This document shows positions 51,430 through 59,802 of a DNA stretch of 64,000 nucleotides, in pieces; within the stretch, counting starts at the first letter, position 1; each line of letters starts with the position of its first letter. The stretch lies in contig CAKPRO010000010.1 of the NCBI GenBank assembly GCA_934182615.1, positions 1 through 64,000 of the forward strand. Direction: 5' to 3'. The notes below the pieces were generated by a model. That model saw nothing but the letters and a program-made list of their open reading frames with translations. It ran no database searches and was not told the DNA's origin. A program made the position numbers and the translations under genes. This DNA comes from an uncultured Bacilli bacterium (GTDB lineage: Bacteria > Bacillota_I > Bacilli_A > RF39 > UBA660).

Positions 51430-52140
51430 ATGAGCAATTTTCTTAATATTTGTTTTAGAACAATACTAGTTCTTATTATTCTTTTCTTTATTACTAAGAT
51501 GATGGGAAAGAAACAGATATCTGAACTTAATTTTTTTGACTATGTTGTTGGTATTACGATTGGTTCTATTGCCGCGGATATTTCTTTAGATATTGAAAAG
51601 AATATGATTGCAGGAATAGCAGCTCTATTTATATATGGATTTATATCTTATATAATTTCATTTATATCTATAAAAAGTATTCTAGCAAGAAGATTTTTTA
51701 TTGGTGTACCAACAGTTCTTGTAGAAAAAGGTAAAATTATTGAATCTGGTTTAAAGAAATCTAAAATTGATGTTAATGATTTATTAATGGAGGCAAGAGA
51801 AAATGGTTATTTTAATTTAGATGAAATTGATTATGCTCTTATGGAAGTTAATGGTAATATTAGTTTTCTTCCTAAAGAAAAAGAAAAGCCTGTGACTAAA
51901 AGAGATATGAAAATTAAATGTAGTAATGAAGGACTTACTGTAAATGCCATCATTGATAGTAAGTATATGGTTAATAATATGAAGGCGATTAATAAAGATA
52001 CAGAATGGTTAGATCATGAACTTAAAGTTAATGGTTATGATAATTATGATAATATTCTTTTAGCCACGATTGATAATAATTATAAAGTTACTATTTACGA
52101 AAAGAATGTAAAGCCTGATAAAAATACCGTTTTGGAATAG
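51430..52140 (+). CDS. DUF421/YetF-family membrane protein
   Basis: The 236 residues (ATG at 51430) have three N-terminal helices and the family motifs TKMMGKKQISELNFFDYVVGITIGSIAAD, then a cytoplasmic part with DDLLMEARENGYFNLDEIDYALME-type sequence (positions about 118-141), the DUF421 core. Bacillus relatives (YetF, YkjA, YdfR) are linked to the spore or cell envelope, but their function is not defined. The start codon lies directly behind a terminator-like hairpin that would mask its ribosome binding site. Confidence 0.88.
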   Translation: MSNFLNICFRTILVLIILFFITKMMGKKQISELNFFDYVVGITIGSIAADISLDIEKNMIAGIAALFIYGFISYIISFISIKSILARRFFIGVPTVLVEKGKIIESGLKKSKIDVNDLLMEARENGYFNLDEIDYALMEVNGNISFLPKEKEKPVTKRDMKIKCSNEGLTVNAIIDSKYMVNNMKAINKDTEWLDHELKVNGYDNYDNILLATIDNNYKVTIYEKNVKPDKNTVLE

Positions 52141-52157
52141 TATTTTTTTTATATCGA

Positions 52158-52166
52158 TGATATAAT
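52158..52166 (+). promoter_or_regulatory. Extended -10 promoter of the polysaccharide deacetylase gene
   Basis: TGATATAAT. It overlaps an in-frame ATG at 52165, so the real start must be downstream. Confidence 0.55.
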
Positions 52167-52191
52167 GAAATCTGATATGGAAGTAGATAAT

Positions 52192-53565
52192 ATGAAGTTT
52201 AAAAAGATAATAATTATCTCTATAGTTATTTCAGTAATTTTACTTATATGTTCTTTATTATTACCTAATATTAACATTGATAAAGATACAATTGGTTATA
52301 ATGGTAATGATACATATAATATAAAAGCTTATAACACTATAAGAGACATGAATAAGTATATTAAAATTAGTGATAATATAGATAAAAAGATGCTTGGAAA
52401 TTATCAAGTTACTGTTAAAGTTAGATATTTATTTTATAGATATAATAAAGTTTTTGATATTAAAGTTGTCGATAAAGTAAAACCAGAAGTTGAATTAAAA
52501 GGAAATAACCCAAGTTATGTTTGTCCTAATAAAGATTATGATGAAGAAGGATATACGGCAAGTGATGATTATGATGGAGACATTACTGATAAAGTAAATA
52601 TAGAAAAAAATGGTAATTTTATTATTTATAGTGTTAAAGATAGTTCAGGTAATAAAAATGAAATTAGAAGAAGTATTATATTTGAAGATAAAGAAGAGCC
52701 TTCACTTACTTTAATAGGTGATAATAATATTGTTATTTATAAAAATAGTAAATATATTGAAAAAGGATATACGGCGATTGATAAATGTGATGGTGATATT
52801 ACTGATAAAGTTATAGTAACAGGTACTGTTGATACTAATAGAGTTGGAACTTACACTATTAACTATAAGGTAGTAGATAATAGTGGTAATGAAGCTTCAG
52901 TAGATAGAAAAATTACCGTCAGAGAAAGACCAAGTTATTATGGAAATGGTAGTATTTATTTAACCTTTGATGATGGACCTAGTTATTTGACAAAAGAAAT
53001 TTTAGATATTTTAGATGAAGAAGGTATTAAAGCAACTTTCTTTGTAACTAGTGGTGGTGAATATGTAAAGAGAGCCTACAATAGCGGACATACAATTGCT
53101 TTACATACTTCTAGTCATAAATACAGTTATGTGTACTCTAGTGAAGAAAATTACTTTAATGATTTAAATACTGTTAGTGATAGTGTTTATAATTCTATTG
53201 GTATTAGATGTAAATTTATTAGATTTCCTGGAGGTAGTTCTAATACTATAAGTAGAAATTATAATAAAGGTATTATGTCTAGACTTGTTAATGCTGTTAC
53301 TAATAAAGGATATGTATATTTTGATTGGAATGTCGATTCTAATGATGCTGGTGGTGATACAAATAATAGTAATAAAATATACAATAATGTTATAAATGGT
53401 TTATCTCATAATAAAACAAACATAGTACTTATGCATGATTCTGCTAATCACAGGAGTACTGTGAATGCTTTAAGAGACATTATTAGATATGGTAAAGATA
53501 ATGGATATTCATTTAAAGCTATTACTAATGATACACCAGTAGTAAGACATGGAGTTAATAATTAA
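52192..53565 (+). CDS. Membrane-anchored polysaccharide deacetylase with two Ig-like domains
   Basis: I chose the ATG at 52192 (457 residues), since the earlier ATG lies in the promoter. Layout: signal-anchor helix (about 5-23), two DUF5011/HYR-like beta domains (each with EKGYTA.D..DGDITDKV), then a NodB deacetylase domain: TFDDGPSYLT (metal Asp), HTSSHKYS (His-His), RFPGGSS, DWNVDSND and VLMHDS. It probably removes acetyl groups from peptidoglycan or another surface glycan. A PdaA-like role in spore cortex is possible but the Ig-like domains point to a vegetative surface enzyme. Confidence 0.9.
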   Translation: MKFKKIIIISIVISVILLICSLLLPNINIDKDTIGYNGNDTYNIKAYNTIRDMNKYIKISDNIDKKMLGNYQVTVKVRYLFYRYNKVFDIKVVDKVKPEVELKGNNPSYVCPNKDYDEEGYTASDDYDGDITDKVNIEKNGNFIIYSVKDSSGNKNEIRRSIIFEDKEEPSLTLIGDNNIVIYKNSKYIEKGYTAIDKCDGDITDKVIVTGTVDTNRVGTYTINYKVVDNSGNEASVDRKITVRERPSYYGNGSIYLTFDDGPSYLTKEILDILDEEGIKATFFVTSGGEYVKRAYNSGHTIALHTSSHKYSYVYSSEENYFNDLNTVSDSVYNSIGIRCKFIRFPGGSSNTISRNYNKGIMSRLVNAVTNKGYVYFDWNVDSNDAGGDTNNSNKIYNNVINGLSHNKTNIVLMHDSANHRSTVNALRDIIRYGKDNGYSFKAITNDTPVVRHGVNN

Positions 53566-53599
53566 ATAGTTGTAAAAAAAAAATTACAACTATTTTTTT
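53566..53599 (+). terminator. Terminator of the deacetylase gene
   Basis: TAGTTGTAA/TTACAACTA with an 8-base A loop and seven T. Confidence 0.85.
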
Positions 53600-53659
53600 A
53601 GTTATGTTGTTGTAATTTTTGGTAATTTTGTTATAATATTGTTAGAAAGGATGGTTAGT

Positions 53660-54223
53660 ATGATTAAGAAAATAAATGAGTACATTAATTTATCAATTAT
53701 ATTGTCAGTTTTATTTATGATAGTAGGAGTATTACTTATAGTATGGCCTAAAGCATCTCTTGATACTTTTGCTTATGTTATTGGTACTATTATGATTATC
53801 TATGGTATTTATAGTTTTATAGATAGTTTTAGTATTAATCCTGCTCTTTGTTTATTTCAAATGACAAATAGTATTTTATCATTTTTACTTGGTATTTGTG
53901 TATTCTTGAATCCTAGTATTTTTGAGAGTATCTTACCAATTGCTTTAGGTATTTTCTTTATTATAAGTGGTGCATTTAGTTCTAGAATATCATTTATTAT
54001 TAAAGATATTGATAATAGTTATATTCTATCTTTATTTACCTCTATATTAATGGTTATATGTGGTGTAGTATTAATTATTAATCCAGGAAATACTGTTCTT
54101 GTTATTACTACATTAATTGGTATTATTCTTATTGTATACTCTGTAAGTGCAATAGTTGATATGTTTGTATTTAAATCAAGAGTAAAAGAGATAGATAAAT
54201 ACTTTAGTAAATTACTTAAATAA
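53660..54223 (+). CDS. DUF308/HdeD-family membrane protein
   Basis: The 187 residues (ATG at 53660 after AAAGGATGG) form six hydrophobic segments in repeated pairs with GVLLIVWPKASLDTFAYVIG and ICGVVLIINPGNTVLVITTLIG, the Gly/Pro-containing pattern of DUF308/HdeD. A short charged tail follows. HdeD of Escherichia coli is linked to acid resistance, but the family has no defined biochemical role. It is monocistronic with a terminator. Confidence 0.85.
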   Translation: MIKKINEYINLSIILSVLFMIVGVLLIVWPKASLDTFAYVIGTIMIIYGIYSFIDSFSINPALCLFQMTNSILSFLLGICVFLNPSIFESILPIALGIFFIISGAFSSRISFIIKDIDNSYILSLFTSILMVICGVVLIINPGNTVLVITTLIGIILIVYSVSAIVDMFVFKSRVKEIDKYFSKLLK

Positions 54224-54250
54224 TCCTATTAATTTAGGGTTATTTTTTTT
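54222..54250 (+). terminator. Terminator of the DUF308 gene
   Basis: AATCCTA/TAGGGTT hairpin (G-U pairs) overlapping the stop codon, then A and eight T. Confidence 0.65.
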
Positions 54251-54332
54251 GTAAAGTATTATGTAAAATATTAGTATTTTCTTTATTGTTATTTTTAAAT
54301 GTGATATATTTATACTAGAAAAGGTGATAACT

Positions 54333-56237
54333 ATGGATGATAACATGAGAAATGCTTGGCTAGATATGATATCTAAAATTTATACTAATTTACATAACAG
54401 TGATAGCGTTCTTAGAGCTTCAAATGTATCTGATAAAAAAAGAGAAAGACTACTAAAATATTTTGAAAGACTTGAAGAACTACATAATAAAGTATCTGAG
54501 ACAAGAAGTGTTAATGGTGAAAAATTACTTAAAAGTTTTTATTATCATTTATATGTTCTTAAACCAGAAGATATACCTGAATCTTATTTTCAAAGTCAAG
54601 TTAGACTGGCTAGAGAAAGAGGTTATGGTAATATAGAATTAACAAATGAAGATAAGAGGAGAATGACTGAGGAAGTTATTGATGATCAAAAGAAAAGTTT
54701 AGATAAATGGATTGAATACTTTTTATATGATGAAGAAAGTAAATCTTATGGAATGTGGGAAAAGTACTGGGTATTTCAAGGATTACAAACTTTAGGTAAA
54801 TATGATAAAGAAACTGGCAAGTTTAGTAAAAGAGATAAAAGTACTGTATATCCTTTTCCTCCAGTAGAAAGAGAATATATTTTTACTACTTTAAAATTAA
54901 TGGAAGATTTTCTTAAAGATAAGAAAAGTGAAGAAGATATTAAACATGCTTTAAGTACTGGTAATTTTAAACTTTTATACGAATATGTTATTAAGCAAAG
55001 TCTTTTGAGGGGAGAACATCAAAGTATTAGTACTGAAGGTAAATGGATTAAATACGAGCAGGGCAGTGATTATAATATTTTAAGAGATTCACTTCAAGGC
55101 TATTATACTGGATGGTGTACTGCGGCTGGGGAAAATTTTGCCAAAAACCAATTAGCAGGTGGAGACTTTTATGTTTATTATTCATTAGATGAAAATGGAG
55201 ACGCAAAAGTACCTAGAATTGCTATTAGAATGAAAGGTAAAAATAAAATAGGAGAAATTAGAGGTATAGCAAATAATCAAAATATGGAGCCTGAAATGAT
55301 ACCTATTCTTGAGGAAAAATTAAAAGAGTTTCCTGATAAAGATAAATATCTAAAAAAAGAACATGATATGAAATTACTTACTTTAATTGATAAAAAAGTA
55401 AATAATAATATTAAACTTACTCCTGAAGAACTTATATTTTTATATGAAATGAATGATAGTATCGAAGGATTTGGTTTTTCAAAAGATCCTAGAATAAAAG
55501 AAATTAAAAGTAGAAGAAGTATAAAACGTGATTATAGTATTATTTTTAATATTAAAGAAAGTGAATTTGCTTCGTCAGAGGAAGAATGGAAACGGAACCC
55601 AGGTAAGTTCAAATTTTTAAATGACAATTTGTACCTACCTTATTACGATGGGCTGGGCGATATTGCACTACCAGAATATATAAATGGTAATTTAAATTTT
55701 GACTCCTTATCAAATTTAAACAAGATTGTCTATCCTCGGTGGATTAATGGCTGTTTGAGTTTTGGTAATCTTACTGAGGCTGAGGGACTTGTCCTTCCTA
55801 AAACATTTAATGGTTGTTTGAGTTTAGAAAGTCTTACTAGTGCTAAAGGTTTAGTTCTTCCTCAATACATTAGTAGTGATTTATATTTGTATAGTCTTAC
55901 TGAGTCTGAGGGACTTACACTTCCTCAACGTGTTGATGGTAATTTACTTTTGGATTCTCTTACTAATGCTGAGGGACTTGTTCTTCCTCAATATGTTGGT
56001 AAAAGTTTATACTTAAATGATCTTACTAGTGCCAAAACCATTACATTTCCTCAATATGTTGGTGGTGATATATATTTAGTTGGATTAAGAACTACTGATG
56101 GTTTAAAATTACCTTATGGTTTTGAATTAAGAAATCTTGAGTGTTCTTATAACATTAAAAAGGAAATCATGAATAATCCTGATAAATATTATATGGAACC
56201 TCCTACTGAAGAAGAGAAAAAAGAAATAAAAAGATAA
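54333..56237 (+). CDS. Large protein of unknown function with GWCTA domain and 21-residue solenoid repeats
   Basis: 634 residues (ATG at 54333, after AAAGGTGA). No family is named with confidence. The N-terminal 240 residues are helical and charged. A compact block near 250-315 reads YTGWCTAAGENFAKNQL, then DFYVYYSLDENGD, VPRIAIRM and GEIRGIANNQN. From memory, similar blocks occur in predicted proteins of Patescibacteria and some phages, also without known function. Residues about 446-592 are seven tandem repeats of exactly 21 residues with the pattern LPQYVxGxLxLxxLTxAxGL, predicted to form a beta-solenoid or LRR-like rod. No signal peptide or membrane segment. Followed by repeat copy F. Confidence 0.72.
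   Translation: MDDNMRNAWLDMISKIYTNLHNSDSVLRASNVSDKKRERLLKYFERLEELHNKVSETRSVNGEKLLKSFYYHLYVLKPEDIPESYFQSQVRLARERGYGNIELTNEDKRRMTEEVIDDQKKSLDKWIEYFLYDEESKSYGMWEKYWVFQGLQTLGKYDKETGKFSKRDKSTVYPFPPVEREYIFTTLKLMEDFLKDKKSEEDIKHALSTGNFKLLYEYVIKQSLLRGEHQSISTEGKWIKYEQGSDYNILRDSLQGYYTGWCTAAGENFAKNQLAGGDFYVYYSLDENGDAKVPRIAIRMKGKNKIGEIRGIANNQNMEPEMIPILEEKLKEFPDKDKYLKKEHDMKLLTLIDKKVNNNIKLTPEELIFLYEMNDSIEGFGFSKDPRIKEIKSRRSIKRDYSIIFNIKESEFASSEEEWKRNPGKFKFLNDNLYLPYYDGLGDIALPEYINGNLNFDSLSNLNKIVYPRWINGCLSFGNLTEAEGLVLPKTFNGCLSLESLTSAKGLVLPQYISSDLYLYSLTESEGLTLPQRVDGNLLLDSLTNAEGLVLPQYVGKSLYLNDLTSAKTITFPQYVGGDIYLVGLRTTDGLKLPYGFELRNLECSYNIKKEIMNNPDKYYMEPPTEEEKKEIKR
55668..56108 (+). repeat. Seven in-frame 63-base tandem repeats
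   Basis: The LP/YP/FP doublet recurs every 63 bases (Pro codons at 55671, 55734, 55797, 55860, 55923, 55986, 56049), coding for the 21-residue units. Several units remain similar at the DNA level (CTGAGGGACTT, CTTCCTCAATA), suggesting recent duplication. Confidence 0.85.
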
Positions 56238-56241
56238 ACTT

Positions 56242-56324
56242 AAAATTGAAGACTACAGGCTTCAATTTTTTCATTAAAGACCTTAGGCTTTAATGATAGT
56301 AAAGAGATTATAAGCTCTTTACTA
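56242..56324 (+). repeat. Tandem-hairpin repeat, copy F (three hairpins)
   Basis: Hairpin 1 (56242-56269): 10-bp AAAATTGAAG/CTTCAATTTT, loop ACTACAGG, then a T run. Hairpin 2 (56271-56296): 9-bp TCATTAAAG/CTTTAATGA, loop ACCTTAGG. Hairpin 3 (56297-56324): 10-bp TAGTAAAGAG/CTCTTTACTA, loop ATTATAAG. There is almost no spacer, and the shared tail is absent. Confidence 0.75.
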
Positions 56325-56393
56325 AACACTATAATATTTTATATACATTTGTTTGATTTTTTTATATTTTCTATTTACTTGACATTAAATATA

Positions 56394-56402
56394 TGATATA
56401 CT
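56394..56402 (+). promoter_or_regulatory. Extended -10 promoter of rmuC
   Basis: TGATATACT, 28 bases before the ATG; TTGACA at 56379 is too close to serve as its -35. Confidence 0.5.
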
Positions 56403-56430
56403 TTAAATGTGAAATATGGAGGTATAAAAA

Positions 56431-57501
56431 ATGTTAGATTATATAATTATAGGACTACTTATTGTAGTAATTATCTTAGTTATTATAGCTATTAGTAAGA
56501 ATGTTAATGAAGGAAAAATTACCGAAAGACTTGGTAATTTAGAGACTACTACTGTTAAAGAGTTATCTAGTTTTCAAATAGATATAATGAAAACAATGAA
56601 TGATAATTTTAATGGATTAAATGAAAGAATGGAAAAGAAACTTAGTCAAATTAATGATAAAGTTAATGAAAGATTAGATGATAATTTTGCTAAGACTAAT
56701 AAAACTTTTACTAATATATTAGAAAGATTGTCTAGAATAGATGAAGCACAAAAGAAAATCGATACTTTATCTACAGATATTGTTTCTCTTCAAAGTATTT
56801 TAACTGATAAAAAGAGTCGTGGTATATTTGGTGAAATTAATCTTAAACATATTCTTGTTAGTATATTTGGTGAAAGAAATGATAATGTATATAGACTTCA
56901 GTATACTTTTCCTAATACCACTATTGCGGATGCCGTAATATTTGCTCCCGAGCCATTAGGTACTGTTGCTATTGATTCAAAGTTTCCTTTAGAACACTAT
57001 CAAAAAATGGTTGATAAGAATCTTTCTCCACTAGAAAGAACTGCTGCGGAAAAAGAATTTAAGGCTGATGTTAAGAAACATATTGATGCTATTAGTTCTA
57101 AATATATTATTCCTGGTATTACTTCAGATCAGGCTATTATGTTCTTACCTGCTGAGGCTTTATTCGCCGAAATTAATGCTTATCATAGTGATTTAGTTGA
57201 ATATGCTCATAGAAAAAGAGTATGGATATGTTCTCCTACAACATTAATTAGTACATTTACTGTTATTGAAGTTCTTCTTAAGAATATGGAAAGAGATAAA
57301 TATACTAGTATAATTCATGATGAACTTAATAAGTTAGGTGTTGAATTTAGTAGATATAAAGATAGATGGGATAAGTTATCTAGAAGTATAGAAACTGTTA
57401 ATAAAGATATTGAAAGTATTCATGTTACTACTGATAAGATTACTAAAAGATTTGATTCTATTAGTAGAGTGGAAATTAAAAATAATAACGAAATTGAGTA
57501 A
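56431..57501 (+). CDS. rmuC: DNA recombination protein RmuC
   Basis: The 356 residues have an N-terminal membrane helix (about 4-22), a coiled coil (about 25-125) and the RmuC nuclease-like core: SRGIFGEINLKHIL, YRLQYTFPNTTIADAVIF, VAIDSKFPLEHYQKM and DQAIMFLPAEALFAEI. RmuC limits recombination between short inverted repeats in Escherichia coli. This seems apt in a genome rich in hairpins, but a link is speculation. ATG follows ATGGAGG. Confidence 0.93.
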   Translation: MLDYIIIGLLIVVIILVIIAISKNVNEGKITERLGNLETTTVKELSSFQIDIMKTMNDNFNGLNERMEKKLSQINDKVNERLDDNFAKTNKTFTNILERLSRIDEAQKKIDTLSTDIVSLQSILTDKKSRGIFGEINLKHILVSIFGERNDNVYRLQYTFPNTTIADAVIFAPEPLGTVAIDSKFPLEHYQKMVDKNLSPLERTAAEKEFKADVKKHIDAISSKYIIPGITSDQAIMFLPAEALFAEINAYHSDLVEYAHRKRVWICSPTTLISTFTVIEVLLKNMERDKYTSIIHDELNKLGVEFSRYKDRWDKLSRSIETVNKDIESIHVTTDKITKRFDSISRVEIKNNNEIE

Positions 57502-57555
57502 GTAAAAACTCTTAATAATATCTATTTATTTGAATATGTTTAAATGAGGGATATT

Positions 57556-57777
57556 ATGGTAAGAGTTTTTTTCTTTTTACTTGGATTTGGTTTTATGGTT
57601 ATTGGATGTAGTTTTATTATTTTATATCTTAATTTAATGTCTATGGGGTATAATTTTTTGAATTATGTTAATTTTATTGTTAGAAGATTTGAATGTTATT
57701 TTAGTATTATCGGTCTTATTATGATGATTTTATCAATGACTATTAAAGGAGAAGATAAGAATGAATTATATTTATGA
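57556..57777 (+). CDS. Small two-helix membrane protein
   Basis: Unrecognised. I chose the ATG at 57556 (73 residues), preceded by GAGGGA; the upstream ATG at 57544 would put that site inside the gene. Two hydrophobic segments (about 3-25 and 49-64) flank a loop YNFLNYVNFIVRRFECYF. The C-terminus overlaps the DUF3603 gene by 17 bases, which supports translation. Confidence 0.65.
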   Translation: MVRVFFFLLGFGFMVIGCSFIILYLNLMSMGYNFLNYVNFIVRRFECYFSIIGLIMMILSMTIKGEDKNELYL

Positions 57778-58387
57778 TATTGTACTTAATTTTAATAAGG
57801 AATATTATTCTTTTTATGAATGGAATAGAAAAGATAATATTATTAATGTTAAGAAGATTCCTCTGTTTCTAGTAGATAATGAATGTTTTAATATTATGAA
57901 ATATGATAATGTCTGTGTTAGTAAGGATTTTATTAATGTTATTAGGGATAAAACTTATACTTATACCAGAAGTAAACTTGGTCCTTCTCTTCTTATTTCT
58001 AATGAGAAAGAAGTAATAGCTATTATGTTTAATGAAAATGGTAACTTAATTAAAAGAAGTAGTCTTACTCTTGATGAAGAAGAAGAGGTACTAGATGAAA
58101 TTGTAAATAATGAAATATACAATATTCCTATTATTAAACATACTAAAGTTAAAAACGATAATGTTACTAGAAGTATTAGAGAAAAGAGAGACTTTCTCCT
58201 AAAATATATTGTTAATGAAAAGAATGATATTAATTTAAAATATTTATACTATGATTACTTTGAAAAAGATGAAGATAATATTAAATATATTAAAGATAGA
58301 TTAATTAAAGAAATTAAAGATAATTGGAATAAAAAACTTAATAAATTTTATGATACAGCGATTATATTTAGTAAGATTAAGAATTAA
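57761..58387 (+). CDS. DUF3603 (YjbA-like) protein
   Basis: The 208 residues start NYIYDIVLNFNKEYYSFYEWNRKD and continue IPLFLVDNECFNIM, a pattern that fits the Bacillus YjbA/DUF3603 family (YDI, FxEW, IPLxxV). The middle has GPSLLISNEKEVIAIMFNENGNLIKRS and the C-terminus is Lys/Asn/Tyr-rich and helical. The family's function is unknown. It overlaps the small membrane protein gene by 17 bases. Confidence 0.72.
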   Translation: MNYIYDIVLNFNKEYYSFYEWNRKDNIINVKKIPLFLVDNECFNIMKYDNVCVSKDFINVIRDKTYTYTRSKLGPSLLISNEKEVIAIMFNENGNLIKRSSLTLDEEEEVLDEIVNNEIYNIPIIKHTKVKNDNVTRSIREKRDFLLKYIVNEKNDINLKYLYYDYFEKDEDNIKYIKDRLIKEIKDNWNKKLNKFYDTAIIFSKIKN

Positions 58388-58488
58388 ACTTATATTTATT
58401 TGTATAAAAAAAAGAAAGTTTTTACATAATTATAATAGAATATTCGCAGATATTCACTTAAGAAAATATTTATTTATTTTCTTTTTTT

Positions 58489-58497
58489 TGATATACT
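58489..58497 (+). promoter_or_regulatory. Extended -10 promoter of the HIT gene
   Basis: TGATATACT after a T-rich run, 20 bases before the ATG, with GGAGGT in the short leader. Confidence 0.55.
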
Positions 58498-58517
58498 TAT
58501 AGTGGAGGTAACCTAAT

Positions 58518-58874
58518 ATGGATATATTTTGTAAAATTATTAATAATGAAATACCATCATATACAATATATGAAGATGATATTGTAAAGGTATTTTTAGA
58601 TGTTAACCCTAATAGTACTGGCCACTGTCTAATTGTACCTAAAGAACATTATCAAGACTTCTTTGATATTGATAAAGAGGTACTTAATCATGTTTTAGAA
58701 ACTGCGAAAGTTATAGCAAATAGATTAAAAGAAAGACTAAATTGTGATGGTATTACTTTTGCTCAAAATAATGGCCTTGGTCAAGATGTTAAGCATTATC
58801 ATTTACATCTAATACCTAAGTATCATAATGATGAGGAGCTATCTATTGAAGAAGTATATAATAAATTAAAGTAG
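58518..58874 (+). CDS. HIT-family nucleotide hydrolase/transferase
   Basis: The 118 residues have the HIT signature HYHLHLIPKY (HxHxH, about 95-104), whose central His forms a nucleotidyl intermediate, and the family start DIFCKIINNEIPSYTIYED. HINT-type members cleave nucleoside phosphoramidates and AMP-lysine adducts. Length and the early Cys fit the bacterial HinT group. Monocistronic. Confidence 0.94.
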   Translation: MDIFCKIINNEIPSYTIYEDDIVKVFLDVNPNSTGHCLIVPKEHYQDFFDIDKEVLNHVLETAKVIANRLKERLNCDGITFAQNNGLGQDVKHYHLHLIPKYHNDEELSIEEVYNKLK

Positions 58875-58957
58875 GCAAATGTCTGCTTTTTTAATTGAAA
58901 CTATTGCATTTAATACTTTTTATGATAAAATATTAAGTGTAAGGGAGGTTTATACTT

Positions 58958-59509
58958 ATGGATAAAATAATTTCAAACGGAACTGAGGTTTTAATTTTTT
59001 CTGAAAGTAAAAATAATGATTCAAAAATATTGGAAAAAAAGAAGTCTATCAAGGGAGTTATAATAAGTAGTAAAAAATCTGAAGACTTATCTTATCATGG
59101 AAGTCCATGGTACGAACAAATATACACAGTACTAGGATACAATGGAAAAACATACGAAGCAACTTACGGAAGTGCAAATTCATTAATAGGAAATGTTTAT
59201 ATTTTAACAGTAGATCATTATATAAAATATATAAATCATCTAATTGAAGAAAACAATAAAAAAATGATAGATTTACAAACAGAAAACGAAAGTTTAAGGG
59301 AAATGTTAACATATTTTACTAATTATAAAGAACCAATAGAAAATAAAGCATCAAATTATTTACCTAGTAATGATAGCGAGGTAATAAGTGAATTAATGGA
59401 AAGCTTTAAGTACAATCCTGATAAAAAAGCTGAAATCTTAGCCAAATATGAAACTTTAACAAAGGGTAAAATTCGTTCTAAAAGTTTAACACCAAAGAAA
59501 AAGCAATAG
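58958..59509 (+). CDS. Protein of unknown function with central coiled coil
   Basis: Unrecognised protein of 183 residues. The first part (about 1-88) has beta-strand character with YHGSPWYEQIYTVLGYNGKTYEATYG; residues about 88-118 form a short coiled coil (IEENNKKMIDLQTENESLREML), and the end is Lys-rich (KIRSKSLTPKKKQ). ATG follows GGGAGG. Its codon use is richer in ATA and AAC than neighbours such as rmuC, which may indicate a different origin. Confidence 0.65.
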   Translation: MDKIISNGTEVLIFSESKNNDSKILEKKKSIKGVIISSKKSEDLSYHGSPWYEQIYTVLGYNGKTYEATYGSANSLIGNVYILTVDHYIKYINHLIEENNKKMIDLQTENESLREMLTYFTNYKEPIENKASNYLPSNDSEVISELMESFKYNPDKKAEILAKYETLTKGKIRSKSLTPKKKQ

Positions 59510-59566
59510 TTTTAATACTATTTATTATCGTTAATGATAATTATTAATTATTTAAAATTATTTTTG

Positions 59567-59598
59567 TAGTGACTATTTTTTAAGTCACTACTTTTTTA
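59567..59598 (+). terminator. Terminator of the 183-residue protein gene
   Basis: TAGTGACT/AGTCACTA hairpin followed by a T run. Confidence 0.75.
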
Positions 59599-59622
59599 TT
59601 TATAAATGTGTGTATTACAAAC

Positions 59623-59646
59623 GAAAAAACTATCCGAAGATAGTTT
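59623..59646 (-). terminator. Terminator of the YjcZ-like pair
   Basis: Minus-strand AAACTATC/GATAGTTT closed by a TTCG tetraloop and followed by T, 17 bases after the last stop codon. Confidence 0.85.
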
Positions 59647-59662
59647 CTCTAATATAAATATT

Positions 59663-59782
59663 TTAATATAAGAAAGCATTTCCTAATATGATAGCAAGTA
59701 AGATGTATAATACAATAACAATTAATAAACCATTATTGCTTTTATGACTGCAAGTGCTGCTGCAAGAACTATTTCCAGACAT
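59663..59782 (-). CDS. YjcZ-like small sporulation membrane peptide, second copy
   Basis: A 39-residue peptide with AAAGGAGGTG before the ATG. Residues 1-18 are Ser/Cys/Asn-rich (MSGNSSCSSTCSHKSNNG), and the rest is a hydrophobic helix LLIVIVLYILLAIILGNAFLY. The helix resembles the YjcZ/YhzE-type pattern VLFILLIIxGxAW. It is the second gene of a two-gene unit with the 30-residue peptide, 20 bases apart, sharing one terminator. Confidence 0.7.
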   Translation of the reverse strand: MSGNSSCSSTCSHKSNNGLLIVIVLYILLAIILGNAFLY

Positions 59783-59802
59783 TATAATGCACCTCCTTTA
59801 AA

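Noticed and set aside
2763..56324. CRISPR array or MITE explanation for the dispersed hairpin repeats
   Set aside because: Copies are dispersed, not arrayed with spacers; stem sequences differ between copies; no terminal inverted repeats or target duplications are visible.
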